Assembly (NCBI GenBank): GCA_009760855.2
Contig: WPIO01000040.1
Coordinates: 3,237,501-3,301,500, forward strand
Reading direction: 5' to 3'
From: Cristatella mucedo
Taxonomy: Eukaryota; Bryozoa; Phylactolaemata; Cristatellidae
DNA: 64,000 bases
Part shown: positions 22,481 to 33,248 of the stretch, piece after piece
Layout of the letters: each line of letters starts with the position of its first letter
Position numbering within the stretch: position 1 is the first letter of the stretch
Made by a program: the position numbers and the translations under genes
Notes under the pieces: model-generated
The model's input: only the letters and a program-made list of their open reading frames with translations
Databases searched by the model: none
Told to the model about the DNA's origin: nothing

Positions 22481-22858
22481 TTGCGGTTGGACCTGATTAG
22501 TGAATAAATGATTAAGCTCAAGACGAATTCCGGGGTTGCTAATCGTTAAATTAGTCATTAGGTCACTTGATTTCTCGCTATGGGTCATGCGTCTTTCTTT
22601 TAATTCCACGAGTGCTCGGATGTAATATTAATATTAATAATATAATAACAGTACAATAATAAATATGATATAGCACAGTGTAGTATAATATAGTGCAAGA
22701 TGATAATATAAATTGATATTAATAATCAAAATTGGCAGCGACGGCGCCCGCTCAGTTGTTCATTCTTAGAAGGGGATCGGGGCAAGTAAGTATCGCTGAT
22801 ATGTACTGCCTCAATCCGTGTCAACATATTGAAGCATGTGCGTGCATGTTGCCGAAGC
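22481..22858. other. Intergenic, AT-rich
   Basis: Low-complexity AATATTAATA-type DNA lies at 22620-22730. No gene was recognised. Confidence 0.4.
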
Positions 22859-23065
22859 GGTTAGATCAGCGGACTCTCAACCTTCCTAACGCCGCTACCC
22901 TTTAATACAGTTCCTCGTGTTGTGACAACCGCCAACCTTAAAATTATTGTGTGCGAAATGTGGACATGCGCGCTTTCCGACGGTCTCAGGCGAGAGAATG
23001 CGAAAGAGTCGTTCAACCCCAAAATGAGTCGCGTCCCACAGGTTGAGAACCAATTAGGGTTAGAT
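22859..23065 (-). mobile_element. SPIN/Buster-like hAT MITE, older copy
   Basis: The element (22867-23057, 191 bp) is inverted relative to the 5.9-kb copy. It begins CAGCGGACTCTCAACCTTCC and ends CACAGGTTGAGAACC plus six decayed bases. The 8-bp duplications GGTTAGAT (22859-22866 and 23058-23065) are identical and again carry a central TA. Internal blocks correspond, reverse-complemented, to those of the first copy and include GACGGTCTCAGGCGA, close to a segment I recall from SPIN. Its terminal repeats are diverged and it has no coding capacity. Confidence 0.85.
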
Positions 23066-23069
23066 TATG

Positions 23070-23735
23070 CAGCCTGCCTACTTTCAGCTACATAACGCTG
23101 CTAACAGTTGGGCTTGTTTAGACAGGGATACTACACCTAAATAAGTCCATGCATTTGTGACGTCCCACATAGACTGCTGTACCTCACTGCTTGCTGTTTT
23201 ACAGTCCTGTACAATCAGGCGCTTGCAGTTGGTGAAAAACTCTGCAGCTAGGCTTGTCTCCCGAGAGCGGCACAGTTGCCCCCACCACACCACTTCTCGC
23301 CGACTTGCATTGGCTGTCAAGCAAGCAGTGCGTCAACTTCAGGGTTCTGTCACTTGCTTTTAGGTCCCTTCATTCTTGGGCTCCAGCCTATCCATCAGAT
23401 CTACTCCCCCACCGGGCTCACCATCGCACCACCCGCTTTTCGGAATATAATCGTTAACTACACATCGTATGAACCACAAATCCTTCCGAGACCGCGCCTT
23501 TAGTTCGTATGCTCCCAAAGCCCTTAACTCATTCCCGACTTGCGTCGCGACATCTCCTGACTTAACGACATTTAAAATAAGCTAAAATGCATCTATTTGT
23601 CACAGCATTTAGTGGGTCCACGTAATTCGTCCTTCGTGTGCTTATGCGTGCTGACACTGTGCATGCTGCCACTGACCATATTTGCATGCTGACCCTGTGC
23701 ATGTCACCTCTAATCGTGCGCGTGACTAATACTGG
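23070..23735 (+). mobile_element. LINE family A copy (RT C-terminus and partial 3' UTR)
   Basis: The + strand shows the C-terminal RT region in several frames (for example LLADLHWLSSKQCVNFRVLS, then FRSLHSWAPAYPSDLLPHRA) and the start of the 3' UTR (TGTGCTTATGCGTGCTGACA). It stops near 23735 before the usual terminal block, so it has lost both ends. Frameshifts make it a pseudogene. Confidence 0.8.
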
Positions 23736-23837
23736 CGCCTCGAAGCTTGCTCAAGGCTACAGCGAGTCGCACTGCTGCCTCGAGACTTGCAGCCAACAGC
23801 AGCAGAGCACGGCAACAATAAAGAAACAGTACAAAAC

Positions 23838-23912
<75 letters not shown>
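23838..23912. repeat. (TA)n microsatellite
   Basis: About 36 uninterrupted TA units. Confidence 0.95.
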
Positions 23913-23916
<4 letters not shown>

Positions 23917-24050
23917 TATGCAAGTTATAACACAGTATAACACAGTTATATAAGTTAAGTAAAAAAATTGTTATTTATAAGGATACCTTATTAAGCAAGT
24001 CCACTTCGTTAATTTAGGCCGGTTTATTCCATATCCGCCGAGAGACGCGC

Positions 24051-24182
24051 GCGTGCAGGGTTAACACGTGGCGCGTGCAGGGTTAACACGTGGCGCGTGC
24101 AGGGTTAACACGTGGCGCGTGCAGGGTTAACACGCGGCGCGTGCAGGGTTAACACGCGGCGCGTGCAGGGTTAGCATGTGGC
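24051..24182 (+). repeat. 22-bp minisatellite, six copies, carrying CACGTG
   Basis: The unit GCGTGCAGGGTTAACACGTG plus GC repeats six times with a perfect 22-bp period. Copies 1-3 contain CACGTG (a canonical E-box), copies 4-5 have CACGCG, and copy 6 is CATGTG. Each of the first five also contains the palindrome GTTAAC. Whether any protein binds is unknown. Confidence 0.9.
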
Positions 24183-24870
24183 GTGGTGCGGTCTCCACGT
24201 CCGGACAGAGCTAGGCCGCAGACGCAGCGCTCGCAACGGTGCGAGTCTCGGCCGACATGCGAAGAACGCCGGCGACGCCTGAACCTTGAATCGCGGCCGT
24301 GGTTTCGTGGGTTATTGCGGGCTTATGGTTTTATCGGTTCATGGGTTATGTGGGGGTGAGTCTCGACCGGGACAGGAGCAGACGATGGGAAACAAGACGG
24401 AGGGGAGAGCGCGGCGGCTGCTGCGCGGTTGCACGGCATAACGCTGCGAGCGTTGACGAAATACGCGCCAGTGTTGGAGGTCCCCCTCCCCCACGGTGTG
24501 TCTGCATCTCGTCGTTTCTCTCTACCGGCGCGCGCTCGGTGCAGCTTACAGCAGGTAAAAGCGAAATACTTTCAGAGCTGCGGCACCAATGCCCCAGCTC
24601 GCAGCTGCGCCGACAATAGCGAAACGCGGCAGCGACGAAGACGGCGTCCTTCACCTCAACACAATAAGTAGGCGTGAGCGCGATGAGAGACATCTATACA
24701 ACAGCGCCGTACGGGCGTACTGGCGTTCAACCTCCCTCGGCCGTGACGTAAATCAACGGCACCGTCGCCCCTAGAGTTCGAATCTGGTCAAATGCCTGGG
24801 CAAAATTCGGAAGTTCAACTGACATTCCTATCTAACGGCGTCGGCTTTTTTACGGCCTCGGACGTAGATT
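24183..24870. other. Intergenic, no gene recognised
   Basis: Moderately CpG-rich. A B-box-like GAGTTCGAATCTGG at about 24774 lacks a matching A-box. Frames reach 115 codons with no recognisable family. Confidence 0.35.
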
Positions 24871-25350
24871 TTAGCACAATCGGTTTCTAGCCGTTACAAC
24901 TAAGGGAACCGCGAATAAATAATGGATATCGGTGGCGATCGCCGATTTATCTCGCCGCCGTTTCAACAGCACCAACCCTAGCGTACAGCTCACTTCAAAG
25001 TCAAAAGTATAAGTCAATGGCTCGCGGCCTAAACAGGGTAAAACTGCCGTTTTCAAGCGTAAAGCGCCCAAACGCTGTGTTTGAAGCCCAAAACGCAACA
25101 GAACTGACAGGGTATCATTTGAATTGCGCATTTTATTTCGCGAAACCATAGATAATGACGTATCCTCGTTCCCAATCCTTGTATTATTCAAGAACCACCA
25201 GTCATCGCTAGCGTTGCCGTCATCTAAAGTCTGCTTGGTAGGCGTCGTTTCAACATATCGCTCCCAGCTAAGGGTATGGACTTTTTCTACTAAGGTATCA
25301 TGATGCAGCGTTCGACTACCGTCGACATTCGTGCTTGTAAAAGCGAGCAA
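24871..25350 (-). CDS. Unrecognised 159-codon open frame
   Basis: The minus-strand frame runs 159 codons to a TAG-type stop. Its composition is even and not repeat-driven, and local base content is lower in GC than in neighbouring CpG-dense regions. That makes it more gene-like than most frames here. The peptide has DDWWFLNN near the middle and a basic KRRRDK segment near the C-terminus. I recognise no domain, signal peptide or membrane segment, and no splice partners are evident. It could be an exon, a captured transposon gene or chance. Confidence 0.2.
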   Translation of the reverse strand: MLAFTSTNVDGSRTLHHDTLVEKVHTLSWERYVETTPTKQTLDDGNASDDWWFLNNTRIGNEDTSLSMVSRNKMRNSNDTLSVLLRFGLQTQRLGALRLKTAVLPCLGREPLTYTFDFEVSCTLGLVLLKRRRDKSAIATDIHYLFAVPLVVTARNRLC

Positions 25351-25645
25351 CTGCTACAAAAGTGGTATACGCCGCTAGTATGCGCCGCTATGAAGTGCGT
25401 TACCCGCGTTCTGTAGCGGTTTCTGCGCTAGTCAAGTCCTTAGGCCGCAAGCGCCGCCTTCGTAACGGTGCGTCAGACCGTTGTCGTCAGCAGACGACGA
25501 GCCTCCGGTGCAACTTCCGACTGGCTCAAAGCGACGGAGCTCGACTCACTGCCTAATAAGCGACTCAGGCTTTTATACCGCCAAATCGCCGCCCGCAAAG
25601 CGGAGAGCCGGTCTCCCCTTCATCCGGGCATTCGGCGGACTCGGC

Positions 25646-25648
<3 letters not shown>
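25351..25648. other. Intergenic spacer
   Basis: Short unique stretch before the LINE tail, with no feature recognised. Confidence 0.35.
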
Positions 25649-25649
<1 letters not shown>

Positions 25650-25676
<27 letters not shown>

Positions 25677-26712
25677 TCACCTGATAAAGCGCCCTCAGAG
25701 AACTCAATCTCTCTCTAGGCGCTTTACATTTGCTGTAAAGTGAAATGCAAATGAATGGTAAGTAAAATCATGCTTGAAAAACAAACGAAATGAATAACAT
25801 GGTTAGGGGTGACATGCACAGGGTCAGCATGCAAATGTGGTTAGTGGCAGCATGCACAGTGTCAGCACGCATAAGCACGTGAAGGATGAATCACAGGAAC
25901 CCACTAAATGCTGTCCTAAATAGGTGTGTTTTTAGGTTCCTTTTAAATGTGGTCAGGAAAAGCGGGTGGTACGATGCTTGGCCTGATGGGGTAGTATATC
26001 TGACAGATAGGCTGGAGCCATAGAATGAAGTGACCTAAAAGTGAGCGACAAAACCTTGAAGTCAATCCGTTGCTTGACTGGTAGCCAGTGCAGGTCGGCG
26101 AGAAGTGGAGTAATGTGGCAACTGCGACGCTCACGGCAGACAAGTCTAGCTGCCGAGTTTTGCACCAGCTGCAATCGCCTGATCGCACATGCTGGTAGGC
26201 CAGTAAGTAGTGAGTTGCAGAAGTCGAGACGGGATGTCACGAATGCATGGACCAACTTGGACGTGGTATCTTTATCTAAACAAGCCCGAATTTTAGCAAT
26301 GCTATGAAGCTGAAAATAGGCTGATTTGACTGTGGAGCTGATATGGTCGTCTAACGAGAGGTCGCTTTGGAATATGACACCTAGATTTCGAGCTGATTCA
26401 ACTGGAGATATGCTGGCAGAGCCAATTTTAAGAGTCAGCCTGTCCAATCTCTGGATCACACTGGGTTTGCCCATAACTAGTAAGTTAGTTTTGTCATCGT
26501 TTAGTTTTAGAAAATTTGCTGCCATCCATGTGCGGATGTCATCAATGCATGCAGCTAGTGAGTTTAGAGAATTTGAGGTGCTCGAAGGCTGGGAGGGATC
26601 AAAGCAAAGGTACGACTGAGCGTCATCCGCATAGAAGTGAAAGCCTAGATTGTGCTTGGCAATCACATCAGCAAGAGGCAGAGTATAAACCGTGAAAAGA
26701 ACCGGTAGTGGA
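25650..26712 (-). mobile_element. Best-preserved LINE family A copy (RT palm to 3' tail)
   Basis: On the minus strand the frame is open from about 26712 to 25953. It enters at PLPVLFTVYTLPLADV, where a full RT would have its PQG motif, and continues through the catalytic GFHFYADDAQSYL with two Asp. It then reads FLKLNDDKTNLLVMG, SARNLGVIFQSDLSL and the C-terminal block to RTTRF. About 200 bases are missing there compared with 2275-2733, after which the 3' UTR continues to the terminal block and a TAA/TTA tail at 25650-25675. The 5' half (endonuclease and fingers) is absent. The lineage is L2/CR1-type by motif order. Confidence 0.88.
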
Positions 26713-26794
26713 ATTTCCGGTGCGTCGAACTTTCGGATCGAGTCTTAGTTCCTTGAGAGAGCTTAAATTCTCCATCCACATCTATTTGTCGTCC

Positions 26795-27515
26795 ATTTCA
26801 CGTCCATGCATTTGTGACATCCCGTCTCGACTTCTGTAACTCACTGCTTGCTGGTCTACCGGTCTGTGCAATCAGGCGCTTATAGCTGGTGCAAAACTCT
26901 GCAGCTAGGCTTGTCTGCCGTGAGCGTCGCAGTTGCTACATCAAACCACTTCTCGCCGACCTGCACTGGCTACCAGTCAAGCAACGCATCGAATTTAAGG
27001 TTTAATCGCCCACTTTTAGGTTCCTTCATTCTTTGGCTCCAGCCTACCTATCAGATCTACTGCCCACCAGGCTAAGCATCGTACCACCCGCTTTTCGGAT
27101 CCAACTTTTTACCTATACCTCGAAAAAACCTCAAATCCCTTTGAGACCGTGCCTTTAGTTCGTATGGTCCCAAAGCCTGGAACTCACTCCCGACTACCGT
27201 CACGACATCCCCTGCTTTGACCACATTTAAAAAGAAACTAAAAATGCATCTATTTATCACAGCATTTAGTGAATATCTGTGATTCCTCCATTGTGTGCTC
27301 ATGCTCGCTTACACTGTGCATGCTGTCACTAACCACACTTGCATGCTGACCCTGTGCATGTCACCCCTAACCATGTTATTGTTATTGATTATTGAACACG
27401 CAACCACTAACCATTCGATCGTGTTTCCTTTGCAGCAAATGTAAAGCGCCTAGAAAGAGATTGAGTTCTCTGAGGGGGCTTTATCAAATAGTCTTATTGT
27501 TATTATTATTATCCA
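26795..27515 (+). mobile_element. LINE family A copy in inverted orientation to the previous one
   Basis: It begins at CCATGCATTTGTGACATCCC and runs through the RT C-terminal blocks (frameshifted), the complete 3' UTR (CATGCTGACCCTGTGCATGT near 27340), the terminal block AAGCGCCTAGAAAGAGATTG and ATT units ending at about 27511. With 25650-26290 it forms a long inverted repeat. Confidence 0.85.
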
Positions 27516-27521
27516 CGCGCT

Positions 27522-27600
27522 GTACCCGTGCCGCAGGGCTCGAGCCCGCGATCTTGATCGTTAAAGGTGAGCACTTTACTCGCGGACTAACTTGGCTACC
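27522..27600 (-). mobile_element. SINE family 1 head fragment
   Basis: On the minus strand AGCCAAGTTAGTCCGCGAGT, then AAGTGCTCACCTTTAACGAT, and the B-box GCGGGCTCGAGCCCTGCGGC. This is the tRNA-like half without the LINE-like tail, directly downstream of a LINE copy. Confidence 0.55.
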
Positions 27601-27604
27601 GCTT

Positions 27605-27712
27605 TACCGAATCGTTCTGTTCTACCGAATGGTTCTATTCTACCGAACGGTTCTTTTCTACCGAACGGTTCTGTTCTACCAAACGGTTCTGTTCTACCAA
27701 ACGGTTCTGTTC
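27605..27712 (+). repeat. 18-bp tandem repeat, six copies
   Basis: The unit TACCGAACGGTTCTGTTC repeats six times with 1-3 changes per copy. Since 18 is a multiple of three, open frames run through it and encode six-residue repeats, but there is no evidence of a gene. Confidence 0.9.
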
Positions 27713-27932
27713 ACCTAAAGAAAGCTCAGACGCGTCGAAAATTCGCTAGTTTTCGTAAGCGTCACGTTCCTAAATACAATCGCTCGACATGACAGCCAGC
27801 GGGGGCTGTCTGCTAGTCGGCCGCCCGCCGTCGCTGGCGGCATTCCAGAAGCGTCGTTCGCTCGGCTGGCGGCGAAGGCCACGCAAACTTCGCTCGGTGG
27901 CGCCGCAGCAGGTATTTCGTGCCAGCTGTCTC

Positions 27933-27969
<37 letters not shown>

Positions 27970-28960
27970 GCCGGAAGCCGGCAAGTCCCCGCATCCGCCT
28001 CACACCCCGCGAGGCAGCGCGAGTACGCCGGAGAGGGCGAGCGAAGGTCACGGCCGTCACATGACACAACACCGACGACGCGTATACGTCTGACAGCGAG
28101 TCAGCCGTATCCGCCTCTGAAGGCTCGGTGCGCTGTAGTCGAGAGTCCGACGAGTCCAACGGTTCGTTCTCAAAATGCGGCTTGACGCTAACGCGCTGCT
28201 CGCTGGCTTTGCGGTCGCCTTTCGACGTTCCGTGGGTTCCGCACGCTGCGAAATGTCGGCCCGCTTGCTGCGATGACGTTTTTGTGGCGGGGGGGGGGGC
28301 AGTCGGCGGTCGGGCTGACGGCGGCGCGTTAATGAGGCGCCCCCGGCCGGATGTTGTCCGAGACTTCGTACGCCCGTTCGACGCCGAGCCCGACGCCGAC
28401 CCGACCCGACTCGTCGAGCGCGACTGACTTGGCGCTGACCGGAGAGCTAGCGCGTTGCGGCAGACTGTAGGACTGCCCGGCGGCGTCGGGGCTCCTCCGG
28501 AAGAGACGGCCCGCTTCGATCCGCCGGGCGTTGAGCTTGAGGCTCGGCTGCCTCTGTCGTCTGTCGTCTGCTGCTGCTGCTGCTGCTGCTTGTCAGACTC
28601 GGACCTCGGCGCGACGCGGCACGAGCTCTCTGCGGGTGTTTGGGGCGGCAGAGCGAGCAGGCTGCTGCTGCTGCTGCGAGCTTCCGGGCGACCGATCCGA
28701 TGACACCGCGCACGCAGCCTGCCTGCCCGCCAGCCTGCCCGCCCGCCAGCCTGCGGCTCGCGTCGGCTCTTCTCTGCTAGAGGAGCTTGAACGCGTCAGC
28801 TCGCTGCGTCCGCGCGTGCTCCGAGCGCGATCGGCGCGCTCGCAGCCTGCGGCGGTATAAACGGCGGCTTAGAGACTCACGGGGATTTAGATTAGACGGA
28901 GATTTCTCTCGGGGGCCCCCTTGGGTGCCATGCAGATCACGTCTTATCGTTACTATCATT
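27713..28960. other. CpG-dense region with (GA)n and (CTG)n
   Basis: CpG-rich DNA with a (GA)n tract at 27936-27968, a G-run at 28289-28300, (CTG)n at 28569-28592 and 28662-28678, and GCCTGCCCGCCA tandem copies near 28719-28755. Frames are compositional. Possibly promoter-type, but no start site is demonstrable. Confidence 0.35.
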
Positions 28961-29170
28961 AATTATTCTGGGCTTAGCCTTCGGCGAGCCAGCCGAGTTT
29001 CTTGGCGCTAGGCGAGCGCCCGCTCGAATCGCCGCCAGGTTTCGCATTAGTGCCCGAGTGCAGGATTCTCTCGTGTATTGTCTCGTATCTCTCGCGCTCG
29101 TTGGTGTGACTGCCGCGGATTGAGATGCCCATCGCTCTGTCTAGGTGGCTCATCAAACTTGGTCGCTATT
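28961..29170. other. Intergenic, nothing recognised
   Basis: Short unique segment between the CpG-dense region and a LINE relic. Confidence 0.3.
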
Positions 29171-29179
29171 CTTTTGCTG

Positions 29180-29320
29180 AGGCTCAGTTAGAAATACGAC
29201 AAGAGAATGAAGGGTGCCTGCGCGTGACCTTGTCAGTCACCTTAAAGTCGGTGCCCTGCTTGATGTGGAGCCATTGTATGTCGTCGAGAAGGGGGGCGTA
29301 GTGTTTGACAGTTTTGATTG
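29180..29320 (-). mobile_element. LINE family A fragment, strongly decayed
   Basis: Plus-strand blocks GAATGAAGGGTGCCTGCG, ACCTTAAAGTCGGTGCCCTG and GTCGTCGAGAAGGGG parallel the family A region GAATGAAGTGACC, CCTTGAAGTCAATTCGTTGC and GGTCGGCGAGAAGTGG. Only about 140 bases are alignable by eye. Confidence 0.5.
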
Positions 29321-30391
29321 AACAGTGAAACGCACGTCATCGAAAGACAATGCTCAAGAGCCTGGATAACAATGTAGAAATGATAATAATAGTAATAATA
29401 GCAAGTATCCTGCCTAGAACCTTCAAAGAATCAAATCTCCATCCAGGCTTATCTTTACAACTCGCTGCGGGAAAAGTTGCAGCTACTTGAGACAAGGGCA
29501 TGCCACTGCTTAGCCTTAGCATGCAAAAGAACACGAGAGGAACCTCGCTTGCCACTTATTAGTAGGACCGTAGTTAGTTGGTTAGTAAGCCACTAGTTAG
29601 TTGGTTAGTAGCATGACTGGTAGATGCTCGGGTAACCAAGTAAAGCACACATACAGTTGAATTAGGTGCATCTCCAGCTTGGATTTGAATAATGCTCGGT
29701 CACTGCTGGTGGTGACAGGAATATTTAAGCAATAGCAAGTACCGATTATGTGATATTATATGATTATGTGATATTATATGATTATGATTATTATTAACTA
29801 TGCTGCGTCTTTTCTACAGCAGGCTCTAGCATAAGCCTTTTTTATGCCGACTCGTCATCCTTTGTCATACGTAGGCATTCTGCCTTGATCTTCTTGAGCT
29901 GTTAATGTCAATCGTATTTGTTGTTGTCTTTGCCTTCCTAATGCCATTTCGGCTACACGTGCGAAGTATATATTCACAACGTGCACATGCATCGAGTGTC
30001 TGTTTCAGCACTATATCTCGATGTATGGTCAGTCAGTCAGGGTACCTGAAATGCTCGATTTATGTTGGATCCTATCGGCTATTTTTCGCACCATTACCTT
30101 CTTGAATCCTCCGCGATTGATGATAAAAAATGTAATGCTTCTCATTCGCCGTGCACGTTCTACGATCGCTTGTCACCTTTGCAATGGAGACTCAAGTACA
30201 TTATACAATTCCTAACGTCAGAGTCCCAAGATCGCTTAGATGTTTGTACCTCCAGCCACCAGAATGGAAGCCTGGAAGCAAATGGACGAGGCATCGATTC
30301 TCCATTTTCCCTTTAGGAGAGATGAAAATAAAGTAACACCGAGTAAAGTGTTTAAGGACGGCTGACTCAGCTGCCTCATTTTTTAATAGTA
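29321..30391. other. Intergenic, nothing recognised
   Basis: AT-rich with short local repeats (TTAGTTGGTTAGTA at 29573 and 29599; GATTATGTGATATTATAT at 29743 and 29761). Frames up to 84 codons, unrecognised. Confidence 0.35.
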
Positions 30392-30531
30392 GCAGAAGAA
30401 CATTAGCCCTTAACAGTTGTCACTCGCCGAGAGTGTGCAATCAAGGATTATTTCCTATAGGACAGAAGAACATTAGCCCTTAACAGTTGTCACTCGCCGA
30501 GAGTGTGCAATCAAGGATTATTTCCTATAGG
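30392..30531. repeat. 70-bp tandem duplication
   Basis: Two essentially identical 70-base copies (30392-30461 and 30462-30531), each beginning with CAGAAGAACATTAGCCCTTA (after a one-base difference) and ending TTTCCTATAGGA. The near-perfect identity implies a recent event. Confidence 0.9.
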
Positions 30532-31018
30532 ACTTGCACTTCACGACGTGGGTCTTGAAGTGCAAGCGTTGGTTTGAAAGGTGTGGAATTGAGGGGGCAA
30601 GGCCTTGGTCTCCCATGACCCATGACCCAAGCCTTGGTCTCTCCCGTGACCGATGATCCCATAGCCATCGTGCTGGCATGCCCTTCCAGCCTCCGCAGGA
30701 ATGTTAGATTGGATGTGTGTTGTGCCGTCACAATCATACTCTTTGACATGCATTTGCAAGGGATGAAAAAATTAGTACTTGTTCGTGCTGAAATTGTGCA
30801 AGCAATTGCTAACCGATATCCAGTATAAGCTTTCCCAGGTTATGTCAATTGCCTGCAAAGAGACTGTTCTCTTAGAGCGCTATCTAGATAATTTTATTGC
30901 TATTATGTTGTATAATTAATGTACTCGGATCAAGAGGGCTAATGATATCTCCTATCGCTTCGTGAGCGCTGGTAGCGCTGGTAAAACAGACTTTGGACCC
31001 TGAGGTCGGTCGTTGGTT
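30532..31018. other. Intergenic, nothing recognised
   Basis: Short overlapping frames on both strands, with no recognisable gene or repeat family. Confidence 0.35.
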
Positions 31019-31019
31019 T

Positions 31020-31690
31020 GATGCTTTCTGGCTTTGTAAATATGGCTGTGACATACGGTCTAGACTTCTGTAGTTCCACTTGCAGGTCATCCTGCCTGTG
31101 CCATAAAATGTCTATGCGATAAAATTGCAACCCTGGTTTGGGGTTAGGGTGCTCGCCTTTGACGACCGACCGGGGCGCTTCGGCATATGCGAAGAGCTTG
31201 TTTAGAGTCATCAAGCTCTCTCACTGTGCCGTACGAATGAATTACATGACGTGGTCACAGATAGGGCAAAACTCGTCAGCTAGGCACCGTGTGCCGTGCA
31301 CATCGCCGCAGCCGACGCCGTTCGAAGCTTCTCGACCTGGAGTGTCGTCCCCCCCTCCGTCAAGCAACGGATCGAGTTCAGGGTTTTGCCACTCACTTCT
31401 AGGCACCTTTGATTTCTTGCTTCGGCCTTGAAGTATCTGAAATAGTTACTCTGGCTTTCGTTCGCATCATCCGCTTCCGGTCGTTCATCTTCCGGTCGAT
31501 CAGCTGCTCGCCCCTCAACCAACCTCAATTCATCTGGGGGAACGCGCCTCCAGTTCTTCCAGCACCCAACCCCAACAACCTTTACTGTCTACTATCTGTA
31601 GTGGAGATATCCGCTGATACGATTGGACGACTTTTAAAGCTGAGCTGAAAACACACCGCTGTTTCTCGCAGCACTTGCACGGTTCGTGTG
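31020..31690 (+). mobile_element. LINE family A copy, strongly decayed
   Basis: TGTGACATACGGTCTAGACT marks the same position as TGTGACATCCCGTCTCGACT in the 26.8-kb copy. Further on, AACTCGTCAGCTAGGC, CAAGCAACGGATCGAGTTCA and CACTTCTAGGCACC match the C-terminal RT region. An unrelated stretch lies between about 31090 and 31250. It has no tail and no intact frame. Confidence 0.6.
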
Positions 31691-33158
31691 AATTTAATCA
31701 ATTTCTGAATTCAATTTAATCAGGATCCGAAAATTCGTTCATTACCGTGAACAGAGCCGTTTAAGTATTTATAGACAGTACCACTACGAATTACATCCAA
31801 CTGCCTAGGAAATTATGAATAGATACCGTTCCCATGCAGGAATGTGTATTTTCCGAATATTGAATGTTGAATGAGCCGGATAGCTGTTTCGAGTATATCT
31901 GCCTCTAGTTCGTGCTTCCGCCGACACTTTCTCTGCGCTCGAGTTAATTACGGGAAGCGATTCGTGGAAGCGGTGGTTAAAACTGCCTTTACAGCTGGCA
32001 TTAGTTGGACCGGCGTCCCCACTAGGTTAACTCGTGCAGGTCGCTGGTGCCGATAGGGCTGGGCGTAGCTTAGCCTAGTGAACACCCCGACCCGAGATAT
32101 ATGGCCAAGCAGGGCGTGCTTCCATTTTGGGCATTCATTGGAGGGTCAGACCGATGCGAACCAAAATGAACCAAACGAGATGGTGCGAAGGGTAGGAAAT
32201 GCCGAAGCGCTACCCACCTCTTCCATCTAATATAGCATGGCTCAACTGACCCACGGATGCATAGACGATACTGCCATTAAAGGCCTGATGCGGTGTCGCT
32301 CGTGTAGAACTATCTAGAAAGTACGAGAGTATTTCTTCGCGGTGTATTTCGGCGTAAACCGTGTAAACACAAAGCTGGTTGCAGTTGCCTCTCAAGAACG
32401 AAGTTGTCCAGTCGAAGTTGGACGCTGTAAATGTCGCTTGGCGCTTCATGTTATGAAAAGTAAAGGAAGCTCCGTAAAAGACTTTTAGTGCGCACGAACG
32501 TGCTCATTTTTTCTAATAGATAGTAATAACAATAATAATAAAGCATATCTGGCATAATGGATCTGGCAGTTTCGGAACTTCAAGGCTGTCGGCGAAGCGC
32601 AGGGGCACTCTGTCGACTCAGCGCTTGTGTGGGCATCTGTCGGATGGAATAATTTCTTGTAAACCTTTTAGAGATAAGGACCCTCGTCGCACTTTGAGCA
32701 GACCGAAACATTATCTATCTGTTATCCCGACGATCGAGTGTCGACTAAAATAGTCACGTGACGATCCTCTTTCGTTTCACATTTAAACACAGAGGATTTT
32801 CTTTTGGTTGACTAACAAGTGGTCGGCAGGAATGGTGGCCTAGCAATTTCTCGAATGATTTGTCTTAACTTTTAATTTGGTTGAAAATTGTTTGCTACTG
32901 TAGTAATGCGGAGCTGTCTTTTGTAGCTCCCGCAATAACAGAGCTTTCCTCAGTTTTCGGGAACCTGCTGGAATCTTCGTAAACCTCGCGCTTTCCTGTA
33001 AGCTTCTAACTTTCTTTATCCGTCATCTGCCCGCCTTTGGAACACGCAAGCGTACGCGACCAATAACTAGAGAAGAACAGCTAAAACCATTACCAATTGA
33101 CGGCACGTTACCAGCAACCACGTTTATCGTGCTACCACTGACCATTCTCTCACGCCGG
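31691..33158. other. Intergenic, nothing recognised
   Basis: No frame above about 80 codons and no repeat family was recognised. Apart from a short AATAATAATA run at about 32530 the region looks unique. Confidence 0.4.
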
Positions 33159-33159
33159 G

Positions 33160-33248
33160 CTTCTTTTACGGCCTATGTAAAGTGCCTACAAAGAGATTAG
33201 GTTCTCCGAGGGCTCTAGACAAGTGTAGTGTTATTCTCATTATAACCT
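33160..33248 (+). mobile_element. LINE family A tail fragment
   Basis: TTTTACGGCCTATGTAAAGT, then GCCTACAAAGAGATTAGGTT and CTCCGAGGGCTC: the terminal block of the LINE 3' UTR with a decayed ATT tail. Confidence 0.65.

Noticed and set aside
24051-24182. CRISPR-like array
   Set aside because: A direct tandem minisatellite without spacers in an animal genome.
24700-24800. tRNA or SINE suggested by B-box-like GAGTTCGAATCTGG
   Set aside because: No A-box at suitable distance and no similarity to the two SINE families beyond the B-box.
31138-31165. Telomere-like GGGTTAGGG
   Set aside because: A single short occurrence, not an array.
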